DNA from: a virus
Direction: 5' to 3' (one strand)
Length of the DNA stretch: 30,284 nt
Virus record (IMG/VR): IMGVR_UViG_3300008114_000137
Location: 1-30,284 of that record
Under the pieces are notes generated by a model. It did not search any database and was not told the DNA's origin. It saw only the letters and a list, made by a program, of their open reading frames with translations. Positions 21,906 to 27,940 of the stretch are shown piece by piece (position 1 is the first letter of the stretch; each line of letters opens with the position of its first letter). Made by a program: the position numbers and the translations under genes.

Positions 21906-22397
21906 ATGAACTGTTCACCCACACTTACCGCAGAAGAGTTTAAGACTGTCCACAACGCCCTTTGGGAATTGGATTGTGTGACCCAACAACTTGAAGATGT
22001 TCTCAAGCCTGAACTGTATGTTAAACTGGCCCATGCTGCCAGCACTATCCGACAGGGCCTCACAGGCGCTTACGAGCAGGACAATAGTGCTTTCGATCGC
22101 AAGAATGATCACTTCACTGCCGTGCAGAGCCAAGAACAGTTTAGGTCTATTTGGAGCCTCTATGAGATTGATGATCTTGACGCAGAGCATCCTTACCCTG
22201 CAGACAGTGTGGTAATGTATAGTCAGCATTGGGGTGAAAAGGGTCCTGTGCATTGTGCAGTATATGGTAAGACCTGGCGTGATCTATATCGTGCCGCTGA
22301 CAACTGTATCAAACTCAGCGGAGACCAGCATCATGTGTTTATTGAGTCGTTCACTCTAAAAAACGGCAACGAACTTAACCTTTCAACTGGGAGCTAA
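21906..22397 (+). CDS. Conserved phage protein of unknown function
   Basis: A 163-residue protein from ATG 21906 with AAGGAG upstream; a longer frame crosses the promoter and is rejected. The helical N-terminal half (LTAEEFKTVHNALWELDCV, LYVKLAHAASTIRQGLTGAYEQD) is followed by a beta-rich half with WSLYEIDDLDAEHPYPADSVVMY and YGKTWRDLYRAADNCI. The order is familiar from aquatic phages, but no function is known. Confidence 0.8.
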   Translation: MNCSPTLTAEEFKTVHNALWELDCVTQQLEDVLKPELYVKLAHAASTIRQGLTGAYEQDNSAFDRKNDHFTAVQSQEQFRSIWSLYEIDDLDAEHPYPADSVVMYSQHWGEKGPVHCAVYGKTWRDLYRAADNCIKLSGDQHHVFIESFTLKNGNELNLSTGS

Positions 22398-22399
22398 TT

Positions 22400-22615
22400 A
22401 TGGGTATGGAAAAACGAGTATTGAACGAGCTGGACGAAGAATTGAATGTGCAGGATGTGTATTTTGCCTATGGCAATCTTCATGTGCTGAACGGATACGA
22501 TCTTAAAAGTGTGGTGGGCTATATGCTGGTCAACTACCCTGACGTCAAGGTTATTCTTGACGAAGAAGACTATCAAATTGAAGCGTTCAATCCATACGAT
22601 ACGGTGAACAGCTAA
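22400..22615 (+). CDS. Small acidic hypothetical protein
   Basis: Seventy-one residues starting two bases after the previous stop. MGMEKRVLNELDEELNVQDVYFAYGNLHVLNGYDL...VKVILDEEDYQIEAF is acidic with alternating strands. No family known. It leads into a lipoprotein gene one base downstream. Confidence 0.75.
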   Translation: MGMEKRVLNELDEELNVQDVYFAYGNLHVLNGYDLKSVVGYMLVNYPDVKVILDEEDYQIEAFNPYDTVNS

Positions 22616-22616
22616 C

Positions 22617-22826
22617 ATGAAACTCACAGGTCTAGCAGTGATCCTAGTGGCCCTATGCCTACTACCAGGGTGTGGCACCACTGGCAAGAACTCTATCCAA
22701 ACAGTTAATCTGATACGGGGCCTTGACTCAGGCAGCTACAGTGGCCCGGGTCTCAATGAGCGTGTGATCAACTGCTTTGTGGCCACTGTGGACACCAACA
22801 ATCGCGGGGGCCCATGCAGTCGTTAA
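22617..22826 (+). CDS. Small lipoprotein
   Basis: Sixty-nine residues with signal peptide and lipobox MKLTGLAVILVALCLLPGC (C19), then a polar mature chain with one more Cys pair (INCFVATVD...GGPCSR). It overlaps the next membrane-protein gene by 13 bases, so an envelope pair is made together, as with the lipoproteins at 13698-14101. Confidence 0.8.
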   Translation: MKLTGLAVILVALCLLPGCGTTGKNSIQTVNLIRGLDSGSYSGPGLNERVINCFVATVDTNNRGGPCSR

Positions 22827-23101
22827 GGGCTACCCTAGAGTGGATTCGAGCAGACTATCGCACCAACCCCCTACGCTTCTGCATAGAGGCCTGGGCTTGG
22901 GCATTCAGTATTGGTGCGGCTGTGCTGTTCGCCGCAACTGTGCCCAATTTACCCTATGTGCCCTACTTGATCATCACTGTGACAAACTGTGCTCTTTATG
23001 CTTGGGCTAGTTGGAGCAGGGGATCATTTGGGCTCTTGGCCAATTATCTGCTTCTAACCACAATTGATACCATTGCGTTGATTCGAGCAGTCCTAGCCTA
23101 A
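22814..23101 (+). CDS. Three-helix membrane protein
   Basis: Ninety-five residues: an N-terminal amphipathic stretch with WIRADYRTNPLRF, then hydrophobic helices at about 23-42, 48-67 and 73-92 (SFGLLANYLLLTTIDTIALIR). Similar small membrane proteins occur in other aquatic phages; the function is unknown. A short hairpin, CTAGCC/GGCTAG (23094-23110), overlaps the stop. Confidence 0.8.
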   Translation: MQSLRATLEWIRADYRTNPLRFCIEAWAWAFSIGAAVLFAATVPNLPYVPYLIITVTNCALYAWASWSRGSFGLLANYLLLTTIDTIALIRAVLA

Positions 23102-23117
23102 ATTGGCTAGATCAAGG

Positions 23118-23146
23118 TTGACACTCCCTGGGTGGGATGTTATACT
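23118..23146 (+). promoter_or_regulatory. Sigma70 promoter for 23212-24034
   Basis: TTGACA, 17-base spacer, TATACT at 23141-23146; a 66-base leader contains the repeat GGAACAAGGGGGCTTGTTCC (23160-23179), which can form a hairpin. Confidence 0.85.
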
Positions 23147-23159
23147 GTATACACAGTAA

Positions 23160-23179
23160 GGAACAAGGGGGCTTGTTCC
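23160..23179 (+). other. 5' leader hairpin
   Basis: GGAACAAG and CTTGTTCC pair perfectly (8 bp) around a 4-base G-rich loop, 32 bases before ATG 23212. It may stabilise or regulate the mRNA. Confidence 0.6.
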
Positions 23180-23211
23180 ACTGCAACTAAACAAGGAAAG
23201 AGGGTAACACT

Positions 23212-23835
23212 ATGCCAAATTGGTGCAACAACAACGTCACAATCAGTCACACAGACCCAACCAAAATAGAGGCTCTTGCAGCCGCTGTGCGTGAGGGCAA
23301 GTTCTGCAATTTCGTAAAGCCAGTGCCAGCGAGCCTGCACATCGTAGCAGGACGAGTTGGGGATGACAACGATCCTGAGCAGATCAAACTGCATGAACAA
23401 ACCATGAACAATCTTAGCGTCTACGGCTATGCTACATGGTATGACTTCTGTGTGAACGAATGGGGCACCAAGTGGGATGTAGACTCTTACGAGGGCGAGA
23501 ATACCCAGGTAGAGAACGGTGTGCTAGAGTTTGGCTTTGACTCAGCTTGGAGTCCTCCTGTGTTCGTGTATGAAGCATTGGTAGATCAGGGCTATGCTGT
23601 GATCGCATACTACAACGAACCCGGTATGGGCTTTGTGGGCAAGTGGGACAATGGTGTAGATGATTGCGTTGAATACCACGGCCAAACCAGTGACACTGTG
23701 CGTGATTACATTGGTGAAGAACTGGACGATATGTATGCCATCTCAGAGACCATGGCAGAATACGAAGACTTTGAAAATCAAGAGATTGACCTCGATGGGG
23801 GAGCAAGTGCAACCAATGAACAAGTCAAGGATTAA
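23212..23835 (+). CDS. YubB/DUF1281-type ferredoxin-like-fold protein
   Basis: A 207-residue protein opening MPNWCNNNVTI, with WYDFCVNEWGTKWDVDSYE, FGFDSAWSPPVFVYEALVDQGY and NEPGMGFVGKWDNG. This order (MPNWC-N, WYxW/FC-N-WGTKWD, F-T/S-x-WSPP, E-x-G-x-x-F-x-G) defines the YubB/DUF1281 (Api92-like) family found on plasmids and phages. Biochemical role is unknown. AGGAAAGAGGG upstream of the ATG. Acidic C-terminus. Confidence 0.85.
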   Translation: MPNWCNNNVTISHTDPTKIEALAAAVREGKFCNFVKPVPASLHIVAGRVGDDNDPEQIKLHEQTMNNLSVYGYATWYDFCVNEWGTKWDVDSYEGENTQVENGVLEFGFDSAWSPPVFVYEALVDQGYAVIAYYNEPGMGFVGKWDNGVDDCVEYHGQTSDTVRDYIGEELDDMYAISETMAEYEDFENQEIDLDGGASATNEQVKD

Positions 23836-23839
23836 GCTG

Positions 23840-24034
23840 ATGCCCGGAACATTCGAACTCGCAGCCATTCTGCGTGTGCAGGGCTTTCTCTCAGCATACG
23901 ACACAGATCAACCCGCAGAAATCCTAGCTGACATCATGCACTACTGCAACTCTGCAGGCATCAACTTCCTAGGACAGGTTCACCTAGCAGAAAGCTATGT
24001 AGTAGAAGAGCTCAGTGCAGACTCAGAGGCCTAG
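23840..24034 (+). CDS. Small conserved phage protein
   Basis: Sixty-four residues from ATG 23840, preceded by AAGGA nine bases upstream; ATG 23816 inside the previous gene is an alternative. FELAAILRVQGFLSAYDTDQPAEILADIMHYCNSAGINF is helical and resembles short phage proteins of unknown role. Confidence 0.7.
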   Translation: MPGTFELAAILRVQGFLSAYDTDQPAEILADIMHYCNSAGINFLGQVHLAESYVVEELSADSEA

Positions 24035-24040
24035 TCAAAA

Positions 24041-24077
24041 GTGTAAATACTGGGAAGGCAGAAATTAAGCCTTCCCA
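24041..24077 (+). promoter_or_regulatory. TGTAAATA box followed by a hairpin
   Basis: GTGTAAATAC at 24041-24050 resembles the late box; a 9-bp stem, TGGGAAGGC / GCCTTCCCA, at 24051-24059 and 24069-24077 follows directly. If the box is used, the mRNA for 24094-24874 would start with this hairpin. It has no T-tract, so a terminator is less likely. Confidence 0.4.
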
Positions 24078-24093
24078 ACTCAAAGGTATTAGC

Positions 24094-24411
24094 ATGGATG
24101 ACCAGGACGATGACGAATTTGAAGGCACAGATGATGTTGTGCCTGTATACACAGTTGATGAAGAAACCAGAAGTATCATAGAAGCGGCACTGAACTGCAT
24201 GGTCAGCCTTTCCGAAGCACAGATCTCAGAAGAAGCGGCACAGAGTGTCCTAGCCCTCGCAGACGATCTAGCCATTAGATTCAATATAAATCGCATTGAA
24301 GTAGAGCAAGAAGTGCATACAGAGGACGGTGTTGATGAAGTGATCTACCGTCCCAAGAACAGCATTTTCAAGAGCAAGCTACTGGACGATGACGACCCCG
24401 AAGCCCAGTAG
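24094..24411 (+). CDS. Acidic hypothetical protein
   Basis: A 105-residue, strongly acidic protein: an N-terminal run of Asp/Glu, a helical middle (TRSIIEAALNCMVSLSEAQISEEAAQSVLALADDLAIRF) and a charged tail. AAAGG lies upstream. It overlaps the next gene by 23 bases. No family known. Confidence 0.75.
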   Translation: MDDQDDDEFEGTDDVVPVYTVDEETRSIIEAALNCMVSLSEAQISEEAAQSVLALADDLAIRFNINRIEVEQEVHTEDGVDEVIYRPKNSIFKSKLLDDDDPEAQ

Positions 24412-24874
24412 TCTTTGGAAAGGACAGCTACGAGTCGCCAGCACCGCTGTGCAGGATTATGCACATCTTGTAGCGAATTCAATACCTCCTGAAGACTCAG
24501 AGCGTTTTGCTCGCAAAATGATCTACTGGCTGACCCACGAGCCCCTGCATCCCATTATACTCACAGCAGAACCCGAAGGGATACTCACTATAGCACGAGG
24601 ACAGAGCAGATTCCTAGCCGCTGTGATTCTGGGCAAAAGTTGGCCCTGTAGAGTGTTTGCTTATCACAAGCCCAACTCAGATCCCAGCAGTTGGTTAGAG
24701 CAGATACTGACCAAAACCAAGCAGTGTACGGTCAGAGCTAAACTGCCCGAAGACCCACAGGATCCTATACTGGGATTCAAACTTGCACTGAATCAAATAG
24801 CTCTGCCCTCACGGTTGCCCACTAACTACGCAGAGTGGTGCGAATTTCTGGACAGAGCAAGGTTAGCCCTCTAA
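24389..24874 (+). CDS. ParB-like-fold hypothetical protein
   Basis: A 161-residue protein. The middle part EPLHPIILTAEPEGILTIARGQSRFLAAVILGKSWPCRVFAY follows the ParB/sulfiredoxin-like order (P-x-x-V/I-x-x, G-x-x-R/S-R, A-A-x-x-L-G-x-x-x-P). In ParB-related proteins this domain binds CTP or acts as a nuclease; the key residues here are only partly matched. Starts inside the preceding gene. Confidence 0.65.
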   Translation: MTTPKPSSLWKGQLRVASTAVQDYAHLVANSIPPEDSERFARKMIYWLTHEPLHPIILTAEPEGILTIARGQSRFLAAVILGKSWPCRVFAYHKPNSDPSSWLEQILTKTKQCTVRAKLPEDPQDPILGFKLALNQIALPSRLPTNYAEWCEFLDRARLAL

Positions 24875-24917
24875 TCCGCAGAGCGGTGCAAAAAAAATTT
24901 AACACCCAGTTAGGATT

Positions 24918-25166
24918 CTAAGCGGCATTGAGCAGATAGTAGGGTTTACCAATCGCACTAACCCACGAACTAAACTGTAGCAAGAACAAGCTACGCACAG
25001 GTGTATCCTCTAGCTCTATGACCCATCCTGTGTTACTGAGACTGATACGAGTTCTATACATGGGCACACTACGACCCTCAAACTGACACCACAGCCACAT
25101 ACGATTGATATGATCGTAGTTGGTGGTTTGAACTAGATAGTATTCAACTGCCCTGATATTAGCCAT
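24918..25166 (-). CDS. Small hypothetical protein, lone minus-strand gene
   Basis: Eighty-two residues from ATG 25166. Sequence is protein-like (VEYYLVQTTNYDHINRMWLWCQFEGRSVPMYRTRISLSNTGWVIELEDTPVRSLF) with alternating strands, and the plus strand here has no competing gene. It converges on 24389-24874 and diverges from 25333-25545 across the GGCCCCGCTGT repeats. No family known. Confidence 0.65.
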   Translation of the reverse strand: MANIRAVEYYLVQTTNYDHINRMWLWCQFEGRSVPMYRTRISLSNTGWVIELEDTPVRSLFLLQFSSWVSAIGKPYYLLNAA

Positions 25167-25206
25167 TTGCCCATTTGCCCTTGTGCAATAGTATATATCG
25201 AATCTA

Positions 25207-25222
25207 TGCTATAAAGCATACG
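25207..25222. repeat. Short inverted repeat in divergent region
   Basis: TATGCT and AGCATA pair around a 4-base centre (ATAA), between the minus gene starting 25166 and the first GGCCCC repeat. Possible operator. Confidence 0.45.
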
Positions 25223-25230
25223 CACCTACT

Positions 25231-25292
25231 GGCCCCGCTGTAAGCATATTGGACACACGCACTAGAACACTTATAGTATAGGCCCCGCTGTA
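25231..25292. repeat. Pair of GGCCCCGCTGTA repeats in a divergent intergenic region
   Basis: Copies at 25231-25242 and 25281-25292, exactly 50 bases apart start to start, between divergent genes 25166 (minus) and 25333 (plus). The 11-base core is identical to the pair at 13389-13434. The downstream copy in each pair is preceded by ATA. Confidence 0.75.
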
Positions 25293-25320
25293 GGGTTCTA
25301 GGCATTCTAGGTGCAGAGTC

Positions 25321-25327
25321 TTAAATA
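25321..25327 (+). promoter_or_regulatory. Late-type box TTAAATA abutting the start of 25333-25545
   Basis: Ends six bases before ATG 25333; T4-like spacing puts transcription start on the A of the ATG. No Shine-Dalgarno sequence present. Confidence 0.45.
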
Positions 25328-25332
25328 AGTGT

Positions 25333-25545
25333 ATGAGCAAGCAAGAACACAACAAGGCGAGTATTGAACTGGTGACTGCACTACTGCGTCTAGCGCCTAG
25401 TAGATACACCACTGAAAAGGGTCGTTGGGTATGGGTGGCAGGCAGGTTAGCTTCAATGATTATACGCTGGAGCAGACTGGACATGACTGTGCGTCAAGAA
25501 GTTGAGGGACTACTTAGAGATAGTAGGAGACGGGGCAGTGAGTAA
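25333..25545 (+). CDS. Small basic helical protein
   Basis: Seventy residues, basic and helical (KASIELVTALLRLAPSRYTTEKGRWVWVAGRLASMIIRWSRLDMTVRQEVEGLLRDSRRR). It could bind nucleic acid, but no family is recognised. It shares with 13461-13640 and ALAS the start context TTAAATA plus ATG without a ribosome-binding site. Confidence 0.65.
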   Translation: MSKQEHNKASIELVTALLRLAPSRYTTEKGRWVWVAGRLASMIIRWSRLDMTVRQEVEGLLRDSRRRGSE

Positions 25546-25549
25546 CGGA

Positions 25550-25639
25550 ATGGTAGATGAAATGGTAAATGAAATGGTAAAAGTATTTGAACTATGCCTC
25601 TCGTCACCTCGACCTTGCCAATCTTTTCCACGCTTGTAG
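25550..25639 (+). CDS. Possible 29-residue peptide with MVxE repeats
   Basis: From ATG 25550, five bases after the previous stop. The first half repeats MVDEMVNEMV, reflecting a direct repeat ATGGTARATGAA in the DNA. No Shine-Dalgarno sequence. It may be noise. Confidence 0.25.
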   Translation: MVDEMVNEMVKVFELCLSSPRPCQSFPRL

Positions 25640-25818
25640 AGGCCGATTTGCGTCCTTGATCAGACGGTTCTAATACACCACCTCACCATAGGACCACCAT
25701 TGTAGACGGTTTTTAACGCCCTGCAACCGGCCTTAAATGGTGGTTCTACTCTGACTCTACTGTGAAGTCTACTATAGACTAAGCTGTGATCACACTGTGT
25801 GACTCTACTATACTGTAT

Positions 25819-25866
25819 AGACCTAGACCACTATTAACCCTAGTGTCAACCAGGTCTTTCTTTTTT
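25819..25866 (+). terminator. Probable terminator
   Basis: AGACCT (25819-25824) pairs with AGGTCT (25852-25857); an inner stem CACTA/TAGTG (25829-25833 and 25841-25845) sits inside; a TTTCTTTTTT tract follows. Confidence 0.55.
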
Positions 25867-25892
25867 GTGGCTTTTATGCAACGGATTTGCCC

Positions 25893-25986
25893 TGTGGATA
25901 AGCTGTGGATAAGCTGTGGATAACTTTGGCCCGTGCTTGTGGATAAGCTGTGGATAACTTTGACATTGTGGATAACCTGTGGATAA
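25893..25986. other. Cluster of seven perfect DnaA boxes (candidate origin or DnaA trap)
   Basis: TGTGGATAA, the complement of the consensus DnaA box TTATCCACA, occurs at 25893, 25904, 25915, 25938, 25949, 25967 and 25978, all in the same orientation. Neighbours within groups are exactly 11 bases apart (one helical turn). The cluster follows a palindrome-rich stretch and a terminator, and no gene overlaps it. In bacteria such arrays are replication origins or DnaA-titrating sites. Confidence 0.85.
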
Positions 25987-26112
25987 CCTGGGGTCTCGCG
26001 CCTGCCCCTGTTCGTTCGGATTCGGTCCTAAACCGCCGCCCACCCTCCACGTCCACCCCGGAATTGTAGTCCTTCGACGCTATGCAGGGGTCTTCTTGTT
26101 GTGCCTTGCCCT

Positions 26113-26128
26113 TACTGTTCTTACAGTA
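26113..26128. repeat. Inverted repeat TACTGT...ACAGTA
   Basis: Six-base arms around a 4-base centre, 70 bases upstream of the promoter at 26199. Possible operator. Confidence 0.4.
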
Positions 26129-26180
26129 TAACGCCTTTTGGCTTTTGAGTCAACCGTTTTTTGGTGTCCAGGTCCAGTGT

Positions 26181-26204
26181 AGGGTCTTTATATTTTGGTT
26201 GACA
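26181..26204 (+). repeat. 24-bp direct repeat, copy 1
   Basis: Identical to 26535-26558; includes GGTCTTTATATTTTGG and the -35 hexamer. The copies flank one AT-rich gene. Confidence 0.8.
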
Positions 26205-26227
26205 TGAGGGGCACTTTGCGCTATAAT
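26199..26227 (+). promoter_or_regulatory. Sigma70 (early) promoter for 26254-26514
   Basis: TTGACA, 17-base spacer, TATAAT at 26222-26227, then TAACAC. Confidence 0.85.
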
Positions 26228-26253
26228 TAACACTTCGGAACAAAGGAAACACA

Positions 26254-26514
26254 ATGCAAGCACTACGCAAAAGCCCAATCAAATTTACATTTAATAATGT
26301 ACAGTATAAGGTCCCTGTTAATAACTTTGTCCCCGCAAAAGGTTATGTTAATGTGTTAGCTATTAGTCCTAGTATAGTAGACGAAAATACAGATAACCCT
26401 GCTATTAGAATATTTGTACAATGTAATAAAAACAGCCAACAAAATGGTCGTCAATATGCTTTGTTTTATAATATTAATAAACGTCAATTTGACGGACATT
26501 TTACAGTAAACTAA
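26254..26514 (+). CDS. AT-rich hypothetical protein
   Basis: Eighty-six residues with AAAGGAAA upstream. Asn- and Lys-rich, beta-like (FTFNNVQYKVPVNNF, YVNVLAIS, AIRIFVQCN, YALFYNINKRQF). Codons are markedly more A/T-ended than in neighbouring genes, and the gene with its terminator is flanked by 24-bp direct repeats, suggesting recent acquisition. No family known. Confidence 0.75.
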   Translation: MQALRKSPIKFTFNNVQYKVPVNNFVPAKGYVNVLAISPSIVDENTDNPAIRIFVQCNKNSQQNGRQYALFYNINKRQFDGHFTVN

Positions 26515-26521
26515 ACAATAG

Positions 26522-26550
26522 CCCTTCGCAACGGAGGGTCTTTATATTTT
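26522..26550 (+). terminator. Rho-independent terminator
   Basis: Stem CCCTTCG / CGGAGGG (7 bp, one G-T pair) with a CAA loop, followed by TCTTTATATTTT. The T-tract doubles as the upstream element of the next promoter. Confidence 0.75.
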
Positions 26551-26558
26551 GGTTGACA
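26535..26558 (+). repeat. 24-bp direct repeat, copy 2
   Basis: Second copy of 26181-26204, 354 bases downstream. Confidence 0.8.
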
Positions 26559-26581
26559 GTTTGGGCTAGAGGTAGTATACT
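26553..26581 (+). promoter_or_regulatory. Sigma70 (early) promoter for 26605-26865
   Basis: TTGACA, 17-base spacer, TATACT at 26576-26581. Confidence 0.85.
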
Positions 26582-26604
26582 GTAAACACTAAGGAGAGCA
26601 AGCT

Positions 26605-26865
26605 ATGACGCAGAAGACATTCAGATTTGTAGGGGTCAGTACACTGAACGGTGTGACTGCTGTGCGCTATGCTAACGAGAAGGGCCGTGCTCGTGTACTA
26701 GAGCGCAACGGACACTTGGATGTGGTGCTAGTAGACGCAGAGGAAGCACTACACCAGATGGACTTGGTGGACCTGCTGTTGACCCGTGCAGAGGCGGGGG
26801 AGTTTGATACACCTGCGGTTGAGGCTATAGGTGCAGAAGCGCGGCGCTTGGGCTTTGTAGTATAA
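26605..26865 (+). CDS. Small phage protein, paralogue of 29245-29586
   Basis: Eighty-six residues with AAGGAG upstream. FVGVSTLNGVTAVRYANEKGRARVLERNGHLDVVLVD aligns without gaps in the first part with AGVSTHKGVTKVRFANDF of 29245-29586, and both continue with a helix and an EAIGAEA/QGAIAEY segment. This copy lacks the basic tail. The family recurs in phages; the role is unknown. Confidence 0.8.
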   Translation: MTQKTFRFVGVSTLNGVTAVRYANEKGRARVLERNGHLDVVLVDAEEALHQMDLVDLLLTRAEAGEFDTPAVEAIGAEARRLGFVV

Positions 26866-26889
26866 CCTTACAGGGCACAGGGCTTTTGG

Positions 26890-26918
26890 TTGACAGTTTG
26901 GATTTGTCGTGCTATAAT
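26890..26918 (+). promoter_or_regulatory. Sigma70 (early) promoter for 26949-27146
   Basis: TTGACA, 17-base spacer, TATAAT at 26913-26918. Confidence 0.85.
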
Positions 26919-26948
26919 ATAGGTACAGTAAATAACAAGGAGTTAAAA

Positions 26949-27146
26949 ATGACTACATTAAAAGATAAGTTAGGCCGTACTGTAACAGTGGGTGACCGGA
27001 TAGCGTATGCTTCCTTTCACAACCTAGGAATGACGATTGGTACTATCACTAAGCTAGGCCGTCTCCGCGCCGAAGTAATTGCAGAAGATACTAGTTTTAG
27101 CGATCGGTCAGAATCTTTACTCACCACTGAATTGATCAAGATTTAA
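26949..27146 (+). CDS. Small SH3/KOW-like protein
   Basis: Sixty-five residues from ATG 26949 with AAGGAG upstream; a longer frame from 26886 begins in the promoter. LGRTVTVGDRIAYASFHNLGMTIGTITKLGRLRAEVIAED is a typical small SH3-like barrel: G-D/x-x-V, strand, GTI-x-K-x-G-R, strand. Possible RNA or protein binding; unknown function. Confidence 0.8.
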   Translation: MTTLKDKLGRTVTVGDRIAYASFHNLGMTIGTITKLGRLRAEVIAEDTSFSDRSESLLTTELIKI

Positions 27147-27151
27147 AACGG

Positions 27152-27180
27152 TTGACAGCATCTGAGAACGGTGCTATACT
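27152..27180 (+). promoter_or_regulatory. Sigma70 (early) promoter for 27213-27875
   Basis: TTGACA, 17-base spacer, TATACT at 27175-27180, then TTAACAC. Confidence 0.85.
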
Positions 27181-27212
27181 ATTAACACTGAAACATTAAG
27201 AGGGCAATCAAA

Positions 27213-27551
27213 ATGCGTGAATTCAACAGTATGCAGGACTTGGCAGACGAAGTGCAGGATCTCGTAGAACGCCAGGTGCAGGGGATGCGCTGGGTTAGTG
27301 CTAGCGAGTTAGGCCTGGACAATCGTTGTGGTCGTGCTTATGTAGACGAGAACATGGACTGTATCGTTGTTGACTCAGACCGTGCTCGCAGTTATAACTA
27401 TTACGGTGGCTTCGAATACATCGACGCTGAGGATATCCGTACACTGGGAGACTATGTGATCTACTTGGACACCTCGGATCGTGTGCGGGACGCACTAGAG
27501 GCTCTTATGGAGCGGGATGGTGTTTGCGAATCGGAGAAAGAAGATGCTTAA
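27213..27551 (+). CDS. Conserved phage protein of unknown function
   Basis: A 112-residue acidic protein with AGAGGG upstream. WVSASELGLDNRCGRAYVDENMDCIVVDSDRARSYNYYGGFEYIDAEDIRTLGDYVIYLD is a recurrent phage pattern, possibly a small alpha/beta domain. It overlaps the next 28-residue gene by 8 bases. Confidence 0.8.
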   Translation: MREFNSMQDLADEVQDLVERQVQGMRWVSASELGLDNRCGRAYVDENMDCIVVDSDRARSYNYYGGFEYIDAEDIRTLGDYVIYLDTSDRVRDALEALMERDGVCESEKEDA

Positions 27552-27630
27552 GGATACACTTAGGATGCTGGTGCAGGCCGTTGTGATCTATGCTGTCTTG
27601 CTGGGAGCCTATTGGGGATTCATAGCATGA
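27544..27630 (+). CDS. 28-residue membrane peptide
   Basis: From ATG 27544 to TGA 27630: MLKDTLRMLVQAVVIYAVLL plus GAYWGFIA, a single hydrophobic helix after a short basic start. It overlaps both neighbours (8 bases upstream, ATGA downstream), which supports it as a real coupled gene. Function unknown. Confidence 0.7.
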   Translation: MLKDTLRMLVQAVVIYAVLLGAYWGFIA

Positions 27631-27875
27631 ACTCAGTCCTGAACACCAGGGTGCGGCCCACAGTGGTATTCAATGTGCGCAACTCAGAGCACCGTCGCTA
27701 TGCTTGGCAGTTTATGAAGGTGCGCACCTGGCGCGACTGCCCTGTGATCTTTGCTCTGCCCAACGGCGAACCCTCTGTGTCCACGCTGATAGCCCGAGAG
27801 CTGTCGGAGTACTATGCAGACCTGGAGTTCAGCTCTGTGGCTACACCGCAGAAGCGCATCCGAGCTGTGTTGTAA
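27627..27875 (+). CDS. Small basic hypothetical protein
   Basis: Eighty-two residues from the ATG in ATGA with the membrane peptide. Contains RPTVVFNVRNSEHRRYAWQFMKVRTWRDCPVIFALPNGEPSVSTLIARELSEYY, a compact alpha/beta arrangement. No family known. A weak hairpin, GTTGT/ACAAC, then follows. Confidence 0.75.
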   Translation: MNSVLNTRVRPTVVFNVRNSEHRRYAWQFMKVRTWRDCPVIFALPNGEPSVSTLIARELSEYYADLEFSSVATPQKRIRAVL

Positions 27876-27905
27876 AAAAACAACAACTTCTTGGTAAAAA
27901 AGAGG

Positions 27906-27934
27906 TTGACAATTTGGTAGTTCGGTAGTATACT
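27906..27934 (+). promoter_or_regulatory. Sigma70 (early) promoter giving a leaderless mRNA for 27941-28162
   Basis: TTGACA, 17-base spacer, TATACT at 27929-27934; the ATG at 27941 lies seven bases after the -10. Preceded by TTGGTAAAAAAGAGG. Confidence 0.85.
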
Positions 27935-27940
27935 ATACAC

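Larger units (their letters stand above)
25640..26198. other. Gene-poor region with palindromes and DnaA boxes
   Basis: No convincing gene in about 560 bases. Contents in order: inverted repeats (25766-25780, 25785-25794, 25808-25820), a bulged terminator with T-tract (25819-25866), seven DnaA boxes (25893-25986), a GC-rich stretch (about 25990-26080), an inverted repeat TACTGT/ACAGTA (26113-26128) and then the sigma70 promoter. Open frames here only reflect the repeats. Confidence 0.75.

Noticed and set aside
21344-22063. 239-codon minus-strand open frame
   Set aside because: It covers two plus-strand genes with good promoters, ribosome-binding sites and protein-like sequence, and it has low-complexity Val/Phe runs typical of antisense.
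23432-23812. 126-codon minus-strand open frame
   Set aside because: Antisense of the YubB/DUF1281-type gene; His/Pro/Ser-rich and without a start signal.
25893-25986. CRISPR array
   Set aside because: The repeated unit is only 9 bp, with 2-14-bp gaps and no spacers; it matches the DnaA box exactly.
25846-26056. Two minus-strand frames with repeated LSTAYPQ-type words
   Set aside because: The repeats are only translations of the DnaA boxes; no ribosome-binding site.
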